64,000 bases of DNA from Marivirga arenosa (GCF_030503895.2 NZ_CP129970.2:2341001-2405000); one strand, 5' to 3'; positions 8,144-17,144 are shown, numbered from the stretch's first letter. Notes: generated by a model from the sequence alone, not told the origin. Numbers and translations: made by a program.

Positions 8144-8684
8144 ATGTCCAAAACTAACCGTATAGAATACAAATCATCGCTCACCAGCTGACGGTATTGA
8201 GATTACTTCTGCAGGGTCATTGCCAGAGGGATTGAGCAAGGAAGAATTTTTTGAGGGTTATTCTATTCCTCGAAATAATGAATTAATGCGCATTTATAAG
8301 GACTTGGAAATGGTGGAGCAATTGGGTTCCCGAATTCCCCGTATTTTGGAGACGTATGGAAAGGAATGTTGCCAATTTTCCGAAAACTTTTTGCGGATGA
8401 TATTTCCAGCCAAGGAGAAAGTCACCCCGCAAGTCACCCCGCAAGTTACCCCGCAAGTTGAAAAACTATTGGAGGTGATTAAGGGCGAACATAGCAGGCA
8501 GGAACTGCAAAATAAGCTCAGCCTATCTGATAGAGAATATTTCAGAAAAGAATTTCTGCAACCGGCAATTGAAGAAGGGTTGATTGGACTAACCATTCCC
8601 GAAAAACCTAAAAGCAGCAAACAAAAATATAAGCTTACAGAAAAAGGTGAAAATTTTCTTCGCGCACTTAAAAGCGAAGGATAA
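8144..8684 (+). pseudogene. Decayed AlbA_2/Schlafen-type ATP-binding transcriptional regulator
   Basis: An ATG at 8144 opens MSKTNRIEYKSSLTS and then stops, which matches the first residues of AlbA_2-type (Schlafen-like) regulators. In another frame, from about 8190, the DNA encodes ADGIEITSAGSLPEGLSKEE and onward to 8684, which is the C-terminal third of the same family (GHKL-like ATPase remnant, then winged-helix region ending in a TEKG motif). The intervening roughly 250 codons are absent, so this looks like an internal deletion with frameshift. An in-frame ATG-less start at 8220 would give 154 residues, but the N-terminal AlbA_2 domain is gone. The usual GSGIPR motif reads GSRIPR. Such genes are frequent passengers in type I restriction loci. 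Confidence 0.75.
8421..8456 (+). repeat. Three 12-bp tandem repeats encoding VTPQ
   Basis: Three consecutive units, GTCACCCCGCAA twice and GTTACCCCGCAA once, encode VTPQ repeats in the linker before the winged-helix part of the decayed AlbA_2-type gene. Confidence 0.9.
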
Positions 8685-8863
8685 TGATTGTAAAAATGCG
8701 GAAATAGAGTTTGTCGGAAACTTTAAACTATCTTTAAAACAGGCAAAACTATACTCATGAATTGGCAATAGAGTCAAATTTTAAGCAGTTCTACCTCTAA
8801 CCTCTACTAGATATAAAGTTTTACTATAAAATTTATATCTTTAGTTTTCTTTTAATACCTACA

Positions 8864-11800
8864 ATGAAATTCACCGAAGCCCAACTTGAAGCAAGTTTTA
8901 TTGATGAATTCCAGAAGCTGGATTATGCCTATCATAATGGTTCTGATCTAAGACAGGCTAAGGCTATCCAATTGGCAAAAGAACCTAGGCTTCAATATGG
9001 CAATGTGGTGGAAGAAGATGTTCTCATTAGAGATGATTTGGCTCAGTATTTAGCTAAGCGATACGAAAAAGAGGGTATTACGCTTATAGAAATAGAGCGT
9101 ATCATTCGAGAAATAGAAAAGCTACCAGCTTCTGATCTCTATGAAAGTAATAAAGCTTTCATGCGAAAATTGAGTAATGGGTTTATTTTTAAAAGAGAGG
9201 ATTACAAACAGAAAGACTTATTTATTGAATTCATTGATCATGAAGATGATTCAAACAACAGCTATAAAGTAGTCAACCAATTAGCCATTCAGGGATCTGA
9301 AATGCGTATTCCTGATATGATTCTCTACATCAACGGATTGCCGCTTGTGGTTTTTGAATTTAAAACAGCCATTCAAGAAGACGTTACCATTCATAATGCC
9401 TACAGGCAATTAACGGTTACCTACCGAAGAAATATACCAGAGCTATTTAAATACAATGCTTTTTGTGTGATTAGTGATGGGGTAAATTCAAAGGCTGGTT
9501 CTTTTTTCGCTAAAGAAGAATTCTTTTATGCCTGGCGTAAAATTACAGGCGAAGAACAGGAAGAAATGCAGGGAATTGATTCCATGAGATCTTTAATATT
9601 AGGGATGTTTGAAAGGGATAGGCTTAAAGATATCATTAGGAATTTCATCCTCATTCCGGATCAATCTCATAAGCAGGAAAAGATATTATGCCGTTATCCG
9701 CAATACTATGCTGCTCGAAAACTTTTTGAAAGTATTAAAAAGCAAAAACGGCCTTTAGGTGATGGTAAAGGTGGTACCTACTTTGGTGCTACCGGCTGTG
9801 GTAAAAGCTATATCATGCTTTTTCTAACTCGCTTGTTGATGCGCAGTACAGCTCTTTCAAGTCCGACCATAGTGGTGATCACCGACCGAACGGATTTGGA
9901 TGATCAATTGTCCAAGCAATTTACAGGAGCTAAAACTTATGTAGGTGATAATAGCATTGAATCCGTCATAAGCAGAGCACATTTGCGGGAATTATTGCAA
10001 GGACGAAGTAGTGGTGGAGTATTTTTAACTACCATTCACAAGTTTACAGAGGATACTCAATTGCTTACAGAAAGAGATAATATCATTTGCATCTCAGATG
10101 AAGCACACCGTTCTCAGGTCAACTTGGATCAAAAGATTAAGATTACAGAAAAAGGAGCAAAGAAAAGCTATGGCTTTGCAAAGTATCTGCATGACTCTTT
10201 ACCTAATGCCACTTATGTTGGCTTCACGGGAACTCCAATTGATGCTACAATCGATGTATTTGGTCCTGTGGTAGATGCTTACACCATGAGAGAGTCTGTC
10301 ACCGATGAGATTACCGTGCGCATAGTGTATGAAGGTCGAGCTGCTAAAGTGCTTTTGGATAATGAAAAACTTCAAGAGATTGAAAAGTATTATGATGAAG
10401 CTGCAGAGGCAGGAGCCAATGAATATCAGGTAGAGGAATCCAAAAAAGCGAATGCTAAAATGAATGCCATTATTGGTGACCCTGATCGAATTCGAGCTGT
10501 AGCAGAAGATTTCGTGCAACATTATGAAAAGCGTGTTGAAGAAGGATCCACCGTCTTGGGTAAAGCCATGTTTGTTTGTAGTAGTCGGAAAATTGCCTAT
10601 GCTTTTTATCAGGAACTCATCAGCTTACGACCTGACTGGGGAGAAATTAGAACAGCAGCCCCAGGAGCAGAACTGGAAGAAGGAGAGGAAAAAGAGATTA
10701 AAGCCATTGAAAAAGTAAAAATGGTGATGACTCGAAATAAGGAAGACGATGATGATCTCTATGAATTGTTAGGAACTAAAGAATACAAATCAGAATTAGA
10801 CCGACAATTCAAAGAAGCAAAATCGAATTTCAAGATTGCCATAGTGGTAGATATGTGGTTAACAGGATTTGATGTCCCTTTTCTGGATACTATTTATATC
10901 GATAAGCCCATACAAAAGCATTCTTTAATACAAACTATCTCTCGAGTAAACCGAAATTATGAAGGTAAAAACAAAGGCTTGGTAGTAGATTATATAGGCA
11001 TAAAATCCAAAATGAATCAGGCATTAGCCATGTATTCCAAATTAGAAGGAGATAGCTTTGAAGACATTGATCAAAGTATTATAGCCGTAAAGGATTATTT
11101 AAATGTGCTGGAAAAAATGTTCCATCATTTTGATGCCAGCTTATACTATCAGGGAAATCCTACAGAAAGATTAGATTGCCTGAAGCGAGCAGCTGATTTT
11201 GCTATGCAAACTAATCAGCAGGAAAAGCGCTTTATGGAATTGGTCAAAAGACTGAAAGCCGCTTATGATGTTTGCGTAGGTTCTGAGGAATTAGGTGAAG
11301 ACAGAAGAGATCAAATTCATTTCTATTTAGCAGTTCGTTCCATCATCCATAAGTTGACTAAAGGAAATGCTCCTGATACTGCTCAGATGAACAAGAAAGT
11401 AAAAGACCTTATTCAACAAGCAATAAAAAGCGATGGTGTTCAGGAGATTTACCAATTGGGAGATGAAAAAGCCACTCAAATTGATTTATTTGATAGCGAC
11501 TATTTAGATAAAATCAATGGTGTAAAGCTGCCCAACACTAAGATCAAGCTTTTGCAGCAATTGCTTAAAAAAGCCATTGAAGAGTTTAAGAAAACCAATC
11601 GTGCAAAGGGCATAGATTTCAGTAAAAAATTTCAATCATTAGTTGATCAATATAACGAGCGAAGAGAAACTACCGAATTCGAGGGTAAAGTATATGATGA
11701 TATGTCTGAGCAGTTAACCAATATGATTTTGGATATGAAAGCTGCCTTTGCTTCGGGTGATGAGTTAGGGATTAGTTTTGAGGCAAAAGCTTTCTATGAC

Positions 11801-12055
11801 ATCTTAAAGCAGCTGGCTAATAAATACGACTTTGAATATCCAGAAGATAAACTTATTCCCTTATCCGAAGAAGTAAAAGGCTTAGTTGATGACAAAGCCA
11901 AATATACCGATTGGAACAAAAGGGATGATATAAAAGCAGAGCTCAAAGCAAACCTGGTAGTCCTATTAGGTGAAAATGATTATCCACCAGTAGACCGAGA
12001 TGAAGTATATCAGGAGATTTTTGAGCAAGCTGAGAATTTTAAGAAGTATAACTAA
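8864..12055 (+). CDS. hsdR: Type I restriction-modification endonuclease/translocase subunit HsdR
   Basis: HsdR is the motor and nuclease of the type I complex. The 1063-residue protein starts with the N-terminal HsdR domain, with the PD-(D/E)XK nuclease pattern at PDMILYINGLPLVVFEFKTA (D about 151, ExK about 164-166). The SF2 helicase motor has Walker A GATGCGKS (about 307), the DEAH box DEAHRSQ (about 411), motif III-like GFTGTP (about 452), the TGFDVP motif (about 667) and motif VI QTISRVNR (about 690). The helical C-terminal third is the HsdM/HsdS contact region. All motifs are intact, so it should be active. It has its own A+T-rich upstream region of about 170 bases and is separated from hsdS by the cargo cassettes. 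A 14-bp palindrome (12078-12091) follows. Confidence 0.95.
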   Translation: MKFTEAQLEASFIDEFQKLDYAYHNGSDLRQAKAIQLAKEPRLQYGNVVEEDVLIRDDLAQYLAKRYEKEGITLIEIERIIREIEKLPASDLYESNKAFMRKLSNGFIFKREDYKQKDLFIEFIDHEDDSNNSYKVVNQLAIQGSEMRIPDMILYINGLPLVVFEFKTAIQEDVTIHNAYRQLTVTYRRNIPELFKYNAFCVISDGVNSKAGSFFAKEEFFYAWRKITGEEQEEMQGIDSMRSLILGMFERDRLKDIIRNFILIPDQSHKQEKILCRYPQYYAARKLFESIKKQKRPLGDGKGGTYFGATGCGKSYIMLFLTRLLMRSTALSSPTIVVITDRTDLDDQLSKQFTGAKTYVGDNSIESVISRAHLRELLQGRSSGGVFLTTIHKFTEDTQLLTERDNIICISDEAHRSQVNLDQKIKITEKGAKKSYGFAKYLHDSLPNATYVGFTGTPIDATIDVFGPVVDAYTMRESVTDEITVRIVYEGRAAKVLLDNEKLQEIEKYYDEAAEAGANEYQVEESKKANAKMNAIIGDPDRIRAVAEDFVQHYEKRVEEGSTVLGKAMFVCSSRKIAYAFYQELISLRPDWGEIRTAAPGAELEEGEEKEIKAIEKVKMVMTRNKEDDDDLYELLGTKEYKSELDRQFKEAKSNFKIAIVVDMWLTGFDVPFLDTIYIDKPIQKHSLIQTISRVNRNYEGKNKGLVVDYIGIKSKMNQALAMYSKLEGDSFEDIDQSIIAVKDYLNVLEKMFHHFDASLYYQGNPTERLDCLKRAADFAMQTNQQEKRFMELVKRLKAAYDVCVGSEELGEDRRDQIHFYLAVRSIIHKLTKGNAPDTAQMNKKVKDLIQQAIKSDGVQEIYQLGDEKATQIDLFDSDYLDKINGVKLPNTKIKLLQQLLKKAIEEFKKTNRAKGIDFSKKFQSLVDQYNERRETTEFEGKVYDDMSEQLTNMILDMKAAFASGDELGISFEAKAFYDILKQLANKYDFEYPEDKLIPLSEEVKGLVDDKAKYTDWNKRDDIKAELKANLVVLLGENDYPPVDRDEVYQEIFEQAENFKKYN

Positions 12056-12362
12056 TTTTCTTAAAAATAAATTTGAATCCTTTTAAAAGGAGTTGAGGTC
12101 AATAATGAAATTTTTAGATTTCTTTTTTGCATTTACTGATTAATCCTTGGAGGTTTCTTAAATCAATCAGAGTGATTTTATTACTATTTCTACATAACTG
12201 CCAATACAAACCTGAAAGGTTTTGTCGGCTGATATTAACAGAAATTACTTCATTTCTCATAATGAAGGCAATACCTATTTAATTTAGAAAATAAATTCTT
12301 TTTGCAATCCCCTAAAAAAGCTTGCAGTTTTGCAGGCAGGTTTTATAAAACATGATAATCGC
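12056..12362. other. Intergenic region after hsdR
   Basis: About 307 bases without a convincing gene. It holds the perfect palindrome TCCTTTTAAAAGGA (12078-12091), a degenerate member of the AAACCTG/CAGGTTT repeat family near 12209, and otherwise A+T-rich DNA leading to the next gene. Confidence 0.6.
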
Positions 12363-12935
12363 ATGAGCTCAGAAAAATATGCTGTCATCTGGAAGCATTT
12401 CGAACAAAATTCGGATTTAGGAAAGCACTTAAAAGCTTCTGAAGATTTTAGCTTGCCTTATTTTTTAACAGCCGAGGAAAAAGCAAAATTTGATCAAAAA
12501 GAGCAGGTAAGTTTAAATCCCTTTCATTTGGTAATGGGCTTATTGGTTGGCTATTTTGATCAACCACCAGGCATTGACACAACTTTCGCAAAGGAAAAAG
12601 CTCCGGCTATCATTCAAGAGCAATTGCCTAATTTCAAAACCACTTCTCAAGAGAACCTCATCATCGATATTTCCAATTTCTTAAGAGACAGTCATGGTCA
12701 AAAAGTGAGTTTGCAATCCTTAATGACGGGGGTGGAGTTATTGCCTGAAAGCAGTGCGATTAAATATGATGCTTGTATTGATTTAATTAATTGCATAGAT
12801 GATGATGAACTGGATGATCGTATGGCGGCAGTACAGCAGTTAAAATTATTGCTTAGTAAAATTGAGGCTAAAAAACTGAATAAAGAGTTAGTGCAAGATT
12901 ATATGAAGATGATCGAGATTGCGAATGAGTTTTAA
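12363..12935 (+). CDS. Conserved-looking hypothetical protein
   Basis: From the ATG at 12363 (an in-frame TTG at 12330 is less likely) the protein has 190 residues starting MSSEKYAVIWKHFEQNSDLG. I do not recognise a domain. It has no signal peptide or membrane segment, has an acidic CIDDDELDDR stretch and appears helical in its C-terminal half. It is probably cytosolic. It sits outside the restriction locus, is followed by an AAACCTG-type hairpin, and has base composition like the housekeeping genes. No function is assigned. Confidence 0.7.
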   Translation: MSSEKYAVIWKHFEQNSDLGKHLKASEDFSLPYFLTAEEKAKFDQKEQVSLNPFHLVMGLLVGYFDQPPGIDTTFAKEKAPAIIQEQLPNFKTTSQENLIIDISNFLRDSHGQKVSLQSLMTGVELLPESSAIKYDACIDLINCIDDDELDDRMAAVQQLKLLLSKIEAKKLNKELVQDYMKMIEIANEF

Positions 12936-12961
12936 GCGAAGCTAACTGTATTACTGCTGAG

Positions 12962-12990
12962 ACCTGTTAGGTTTTGGAAACCTGACAGGT
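12962..12990. terminator. Hairpin of the ACCTG/CAGGT repeat family
   Basis: Arms ACCTGTTAGGTTT (12962-12974) and AAACCTGACAGGT (12978-12990) pair with one G-T wobble, followed by TTGTTTT. It lies 27 bases after the hypothetical gene at 12363-12935 and may terminate it. Confidence 0.6.
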
Positions 12991-13086
12991 TTGTTTTGCC
13001 ACCTTGTTGATCGCTATATTTTTCATCAACAGCTATTTACAAGCTTAATTTAACTACCTTTGCGCTCCATTTTAGAAAGCACCTTT

Positions 13087-13536
13087 ATGAAGCGTATTAA
13101 AGAATACAAAAAGTTATTTAATGTAGAAGGCCCAATCGACCTGAAGCAATTAAAAACCACCTATAGAAATTTAGTAAAAGAATGGCATCCCGATAAATTT
13201 CAAGCTGGCGATCCCAAAGCTGAAGAGGCGGAGATCAAAAGTCAGCAGATCATTGATGGCTATCATTTCTTAATAAGTATTGCACCTGAAACCCATAAGG
13301 CTAATTTGGAAGAGTATACCAAAACTACTACCGAATCAAATATTTTGGATTTCAGACATAAGGGATTATTGTTAGAGGTTAGCTTTTTAGACGGAACGAC
13401 TTACGAATATTTTGGTGTGAATAAGAATGTCTATCAAAAGCTTTGTAATGCTGATAAACCCTACCGATTTGCCAAAAGAAATATCTTCCAGAATTTCTTA
13501 TACAGAAAATCTAAGAAGGCTATGGAGATGGCTTAA
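13087..13536 (+). CDS. J-domain protein with C-terminal KTSC domain
   Basis: From the ATG at 13087 the protein has 149 residues. Residues about 1-65 form a J-like domain with the HPD tripeptide in EWHPDKF (about 33-35), the residues that stimulate DnaK ATPase in true J-proteins. Residues about 88-148 match a KTSC domain (LLLEVSFLDGTTYEYFGV, ending NIFQNFLYRK), a short domain of unknown role named after a lysyl-tRNA synthetase-associated context. An upstream in-frame start at 13060 is less likely. A TACCTTTG sequence at 13055-13062 fits the Bacteroidota -7 promoter consensus TAnnTTTG and would give a leader of about 18 bases. The protein probably assists DnaK, but this is inferred from the HPD motif only. 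Confidence 0.85.
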   Translation: MKRIKEYKKLFNVEGPIDLKQLKTTYRNLVKEWHPDKFQAGDPKAEEAEIKSQQIIDGYHFLISIAPETHKANLEEYTKTTTESNILDFRHKGLLLEVSFLDGTTYEYFGVNKNVYQKLCNADKPYRFAKRNIFQNFLYRKSKKAMEMA

Positions 13537-13574
13537 GGAAATACAGCTGACCGCGTGAGAATTGATTTACGAAA

Positions 13575-13781
13575 TCAGAGTTTCTGCTCTAGTTTTTTTA
13601 TTCTTTTCTCATGGTCTGCATAACTTTCAGCAGAGAAAGCCATAAATTCGGTAATATCAGCTTCAAATTCTTTAAAAGCTTCACCCAAACCTTTTACCCC
13701 TTCATTTAAAAATGAGATTTTAGCATCCATTTGGGTCAAACTTTTATTAATTTTCTTTTGAAACCCTTCGTGGGTACTCAT
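13575..13781 (-). CDS. Small coiled-coil hypothetical protein
   Basis: A 68-residue protein, almost wholly helical with heptad-like spacing (MSTHEGFQKKINKSLTQMD at the start, EKRIKKLEQKL at the end). There is no signal peptide or membrane segment. It is convergent with the KTSC gene and divergent from the acetyltransferase, so it is monocistronic. Function is unknown. The strong amphipathic pattern and the unbroken frame support a real gene, but its short length keeps confidence moderate. Confidence 0.6.
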   Translation of the reverse strand: MSTHEGFQKKINKSLTQMDAKISFLNEGVKGLGEAFKEFEADITEFMAFSAESYADHEKRIKKLEQKL

Positions 13782-13999
13782 ATAATATAATATTTAGTTA
13801 AAACGTCTTTTGGTTGATTTGAGTTCTATGAGATTTAAGGTAGTAAATTTTTAGTCCTTTTTCTAATGTCATTTTCAATTGAGTTGGGATAAGCGCTTGA
13901 TTTTTGTCAACTGTCAATTTATTTCCAGCTTAGCTGAAAAACTTTTGTTTTCTTTTGTCTCTTTTGTGGTTCAGTTTATTAATAGTTAATTTTAGCCTT

Positions 14000-14473
14000 A
14001 TGAGCATTATAATAAGAAGAGCAAGCGAAAAAGATATCCCAAGAACTTTAGAGTTAATCCAGGAATTAGCGGTTTACGAACGTGAGCCAGATGCTGTAGT
14101 GGTGGATGTGGAAGAACTCATTAAAGATGGTTTTGGTGATAATCCTGCCTATGGTTTGTTTGTGGCAGAAACGGAAAATGGAATTGTAGGCATAGCCTTA
14201 TATTATTTCCGCTATTCTACCTGGAACGGAAAGGTGATGTATTTGGAAGATTTAATTGTAACCGAGTCAGAAAGAGGAAATGGCTATGGTCGAAAATTGT
14301 TAAATGCTATACTTGAAGAAGCGGATAAGCTAAATTGTAGATTAACAACCTGGCAAGTGCTGGATTGGAATGAGCCTTCTATTGAATTTTATAAAGCCAT
14401 TGGTGCAGATTTAGATGAAGGATGGATCAACTGTACTGTAAAGCAAGATCAGTATAAAAGGATTTATCAATAA
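14000..14473 (+). CDS. GNAT acetyltransferase, spermidine/spermine N1-acetyltransferase (SSAT)-like
   Basis: From the ATG at 14000, 157 residues starting MSIIIRRASEKDIPRTLELI, a typical GNAT opening. The acetyl-CoA pyrophosphate loop is ESERGNGYGRKLL (about 90-102, R/Q-x-x-G-x-G/A type). The preceding IALYYFRYSTWNGKVMYLED closely follows the SSAT pattern in which the YLED segment builds the active-site strand. A polyamine or related small amine is therefore the likely substrate, but an amino-acid amine cannot be excluded. A longer in-frame start at 13955 would add a hydrophobic leader and is not favoured. Confidence 0.85.
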   Translation: MSIIIRRASEKDIPRTLELIQELAVYEREPDAVVVDVEELIKDGFGDNPAYGLFVAETENGIVGIALYYFRYSTWNGKVMYLEDLIVTESERGNGYGRKLLNAILEEADKLNCRLTTWQVLDWNEPSIEFYKAIGADLDEGWINCTVKQDQYKRIYQ

Positions 14474-14482
14474 AATGGGCAT

Positions 14483-14515
14483 AACTTTTCCAAAGTTCCA
14501 AACTTTGGAAAAGTT
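14483..14515. terminator. Perfect 15-base-arm hairpin between the GNAT and YdcF-like genes
   Basis: AACTTTTCCAAAGTT (14483-14497), loop CCA, then AACTTTGGAAAAGTT (14501-14515). It starts 9 bases after the GNAT stop. There is no strong T tract after it, so it may be a dispersed dyad repeat acting as a partial terminator. Confidence 0.65.
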
Positions 14516-14530
14516 GAATCTTTAAATAAT

Positions 14531-15289
14531 ATGTTCTTCATCCTCTCCAAAACCATAAGTTATTTATTAATGCCAGCCACTTTGATTGGCCTTGTTTGGC
14601 TAGCTTTTTTCATTTTCCGCAGATGGAAATTCCGAAAATATTTAGCCATTTTGGGCTTTAGCTTATTTGTCATTTTTACCAATGATTTTTTAGCCAATAG
14701 TTTTCTAAAGGCATATCAGTCTCCGCCTGCCGACTTGCAACAGATTAAATCCAGGCATTATACCTATGGAGTTTTACTCACAGGGATGACCAATACCCTC
14801 AAAGAGCCAAAAGATAGAGTTTATTTCAATCAGAACGCGGATCGACTTTTACAATCTATCATGCTTTTTGAGCAAGGAATAATCGATACGCTATACATTT
14901 CAGGAGGAGGTGCTACCGCATTAAGAAAGGACTTACAAGAGTCTGCAGTGCTGCTCGGTTATTTGAAATCTATCAATTTTCCTGTGGCTCGGGTAAAAAT
15001 TGAAGATCAATCTAGAAATACAGTGGAAAGCGCTCGTTTAGCTTCTGACTTCATTGATAAAAGCAGACCCTTATTACTGATTACCAGTGCTTCTCATATG
15101 CCCAGGGCGGCAGGCTGCTTTAGAAAGCAAGGCTTTCAATTGACAGAATACCCAACAGTTTATTATACAAACGACCAGCTCATTAGTCCGTCCATGTTTC
15201 TTCCTTCAGATGATGCTCTATTCAAATGGCACACCTTGTTTAAAGAATGGATGGGCTATACCGCTTATTGGCTAGCAGGTTATTTGTAA
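14531..15289 (+). CDS. YdcF/ElyC-family (DUF218) membrane protein
   Basis: A 252-residue protein with two N-terminal hydrophobic segments (about 5-27 and 35-55) anchoring a DUF218 domain. The domain shows GVLLTGM (about 77), YISGGGATALRKDLQES (about 119-135, the SGGG loop) and the conserved RNTVESA (about 161) and ITSASHMPRA (about 181-190), whose SASHMPRA part is the family signature. ElyC and related proteins in Enterobacteria affect envelope precursor metabolism. The exact reaction is unknown. Topology would put the DUF218 domain in the periplasm. Full length. Confidence 0.88.
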   Translation: MFFILSKTISYLLMPATLIGLVWLAFFIFRRWKFRKYLAILGFSLFVIFTNDFLANSFLKAYQSPPADLQQIKSRHYTYGVLLTGMTNTLKEPKDRVYFNQNADRLLQSIMLFEQGIIDTLYISGGGATALRKDLQESAVLLGYLKSINFPVARVKIEDQSRNTVESARLASDFIDKSRPLLLITSASHMPRAAGCFRKQGFQLTEYPTVYYTNDQLISPSMFLPSDDALFKWHTLFKEWMGYTAYWLAGYL

Positions 15290-15705
15290 TTTATAAACAG
15301 TTATATTAAGGTATTAAGTCCAAGCGGACGCTTGAACTAGTTTAGAATATCAGATACTGCGATTAAGTAAACCCATCAGATTTCGAGGAATTGACAGAGT
15401 GGAATAGTAGTCATTTTCAGAATAAAGAGCAGATATAAACCTGACAGGTTTTGGTAGTCAATTGAAAGCTGATAATTTAAGATGAAAAGTCCAAGCGGAC
15501 GCTTGAACTATTTGAGCCGAATTAATCTGACGGTTTTCATTTTAAAGCAGTTCAGCAAAATTTTCTAAACCTGTCAGGTTTCACGGAATAAAAAGAGTAG
15601 AATAGTAGTCATTTTCGGAATAAAGAGGAGAAAAAACCTGACAGGTTTTAGTTTTTTTATCAGAAGAAAATTAAATGATAAATTAATAAAAAAGGAAACA
15701 GTTTT
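15290..15705. repeat. Intergenic region built of a duplicated block with dyad repeats
   Basis: No gene is visible in 416 bases. A 23-bp sequence containing the dyad CAAGCGGACGCTTG occurs at 15317-15339 and again at 15488-15510. Each copy is followed after about 75-90 bases by AATAGTAGTCATTTTC, GGAATAAAGA-like sequence and a palindrome AAACCTGACAGGTTT (15437-15452 and 15634-15648). A further AAACCTGTCAGGTTT lies at 15567-15581. The region is thus two diverged copies of one block of about 150 bp. The last palindrome is followed by TAGTTTTTTT and could stop transcription. Confidence 0.85.
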
Positions 15706-16398
15706 ATGGCAAATAAACCAACCCTTATTCTATTACACGGAGCTTTAGGAAGCTCGAAATCTTTCGAATTTTTAATTCCGAAATTGGAAAAGCATTTCAA
15801 TCTCATCACTCCTGATTTTAAATGGCACGGCAGTAGAGCCGAGGGTGGCAACGGCTTTAGAATGCAAGATCTAGTGGATGATTTGGAATCGATTTTAACG
15901 AAGGATAATATTTCTAATGCAGCTGTTTTTGGATTCAGTATGGGTGGATATGTCGCACTAGCACTTGCCTTGCAAAAGCCGGATTTATTTAATAGAATCA
16001 TGACTTTGGGTACTAAGCTCGACTGGAAAGCAGAACAAGCTAAGCAGGAAGTGAAGATGTTAGATCCAGAGAAAATTCAGGAGAAAGTACCTCAGTTTGC
16101 AGAGCATTTGAAATCTCAACATGCTGAAAATTGGTCAGCCCTATGTACTCAAACAGCTGAAATGATGTTTGATTTAGGAAGTCATCCTTTACTAAATACC
16201 GCCAATGTGAATAAGTTAGAACTTCCGGTAAGGTTAGGCTTAGGCGATCAAGACCATATGGTGAGTTTGGAGGAAACGAATGCATTTTACAAAGCACTTC
16301 AGAATGGTCAAATGCAGGTGTTCCCCAAAACGAAGCATCCTATTGAAAGAGTAAATGCAGACTTGCTTTCTGAAGCTATCTTGCAATTTTTTAAGTAA
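15706..16398 (+). CDS. Alpha/beta hydrolase
   Basis: A 230-residue single-domain alpha/beta hydrolase. The N-terminal LLHGALGSSKSFE gives the HG oxyanion-hole motif, GFSMGGYVAL the nucleophile elbow (Ser78), LGLGDQDHMV the acid (Asp181 or Asp183) and TKHPIER the catalytic His (about 211). This completes the triad. The length is minimal for the family, with a short cap region. Substrate cannot be told from the sequence. Esterase, lactonase and MenH-like options remain open. It has no signal peptide, so it is cytosolic. It lies alone between the repeat-rich region and a 366-base gap. Confidence 0.88.
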   Translation: MANKPTLILLHGALGSSKSFEFLIPKLEKHFNLITPDFKWHGSRAEGGNGFRMQDLVDDLESILTKDNISNAAVFGFSMGGYVALALALQKPDLFNRIMTLGTKLDWKAEQAKQEVKMLDPEKIQEKVPQFAEHLKSQHAENWSALCTQTAEMMFDLGSHPLLNTANVNKLELPVRLGLGDQDHMVSLEETNAFYKALQNGQMQVFPKTKHPIERVNADLLSEAILQFFK

Positions 16399-16764
16399 GA
16401 GGTCAAAATAGAATTAGTGGTAATTTTGTAGGGCTAACTCTAAATGCTGAGCTCTCTTGTTCACTGTTTTAATCAAATAGAAATTTTGCTGCTCTTTTAG
16501 CGTTCTCTTGCGATTATTCATTAGAGAAAATTATGCGATGAAGTAATAAAATGTAGCAAATTACCCCCTAATTGCAGATCAGCTTTTCTATATCTTTCAC
16601 ATTATAGATGTAATAATACATAAATGTAGGAAGAAGTGGAATTGTCTGTGTTGATATGGAAGCATATAATTTCAACTCCCATATGTTGAATTAGGACAGA
16701 ATTAGATGATTTTATTGGAGGAGAGTCTTAATCAATAAACATGAAAAGAATAGTTTTTTGATTG
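16399..16764. other. Intergenic region between convergent genes
   Basis: About 366 bases between the convergent hydrolase and HxlR genes. I see no open frame with coding character, no RNA gene and no clear hairpin terminator. Confidence 0.5.
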
Positions 16765-17091
16765 TTATAGAGCTGTATACTGTTCTGCAAAATCTTTCAT
16801 GTGTTCTATTAGCGGCAAAGCTAGTTTTCCTTTTTTGGTTAATTCATATTCTACTCTAGGGGGTACCTCTCCATAATTTTTTCTGAATACTAATTCACTA
16901 TCCACTAAATTTTTTAATTCTTGTATCAACATTTTTTCGCTGATGTCAGGAATATCCCGTTTTAACTTTGATAAACGTTTCGGTTCATGCGTTAGTTGAA
17001 TGATAATTAGAAGCTTCCATTTTCCGCCTACTAATTCAAGCGTGGTTCTAATAGGGCATCTCGGACTTACTTTAGCAATGTCTTTTTCCAT
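16765..17091 (-). CDS. HxlR-family transcriptional regulator
   Basis: A 108-residue winged-helix protein of the HxlR family: CPIRTTLELVGGKWKLLI (about 12-29; the Cys and the GGKW turn are family hallmarks), then RLSKLKRDIPDISEKMLIQE (recognition helix region) and the wing VEYELTKKGK. HxlR proteins often respond to electrophiles or redox state through this N-terminal Cys. It is divergent from the NmrA-like oxidoreductase gene at 17177, with an 85-base shared upstream region holding a clear dyad, so it probably controls that gene and itself. Confidence 0.93.
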   Translation of the reverse strand: MEKDIAKVSPRCPIRTTLELVGGKWKLLIIIQLTHEPKRLSKLKRDIPDISEKMLIQELKNLVDSELVFRKNYGEVPPRVEYELTKKGKLALPLIEHMKDFAEQYTAL

Positions 17092-17127
17092 ACTTACAAA
17101 AAGGTGTGTATATAATTACTGAACAAG

Positions 17128-17144
17128 TACCTAATTATTGGGTA
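17128..17144. promoter_or_regulatory. Candidate HxlR operator
   Basis: TACCTAATTATTGGGTA is an inverted repeat with 8-base arms around a central T and one mismatch. It lies centrally between the divergent hxlR-type and NmrA-like starts. HxlR regulators typically bind dyads in such intergenic regions; binding here is inferred. Confidence 0.6.
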
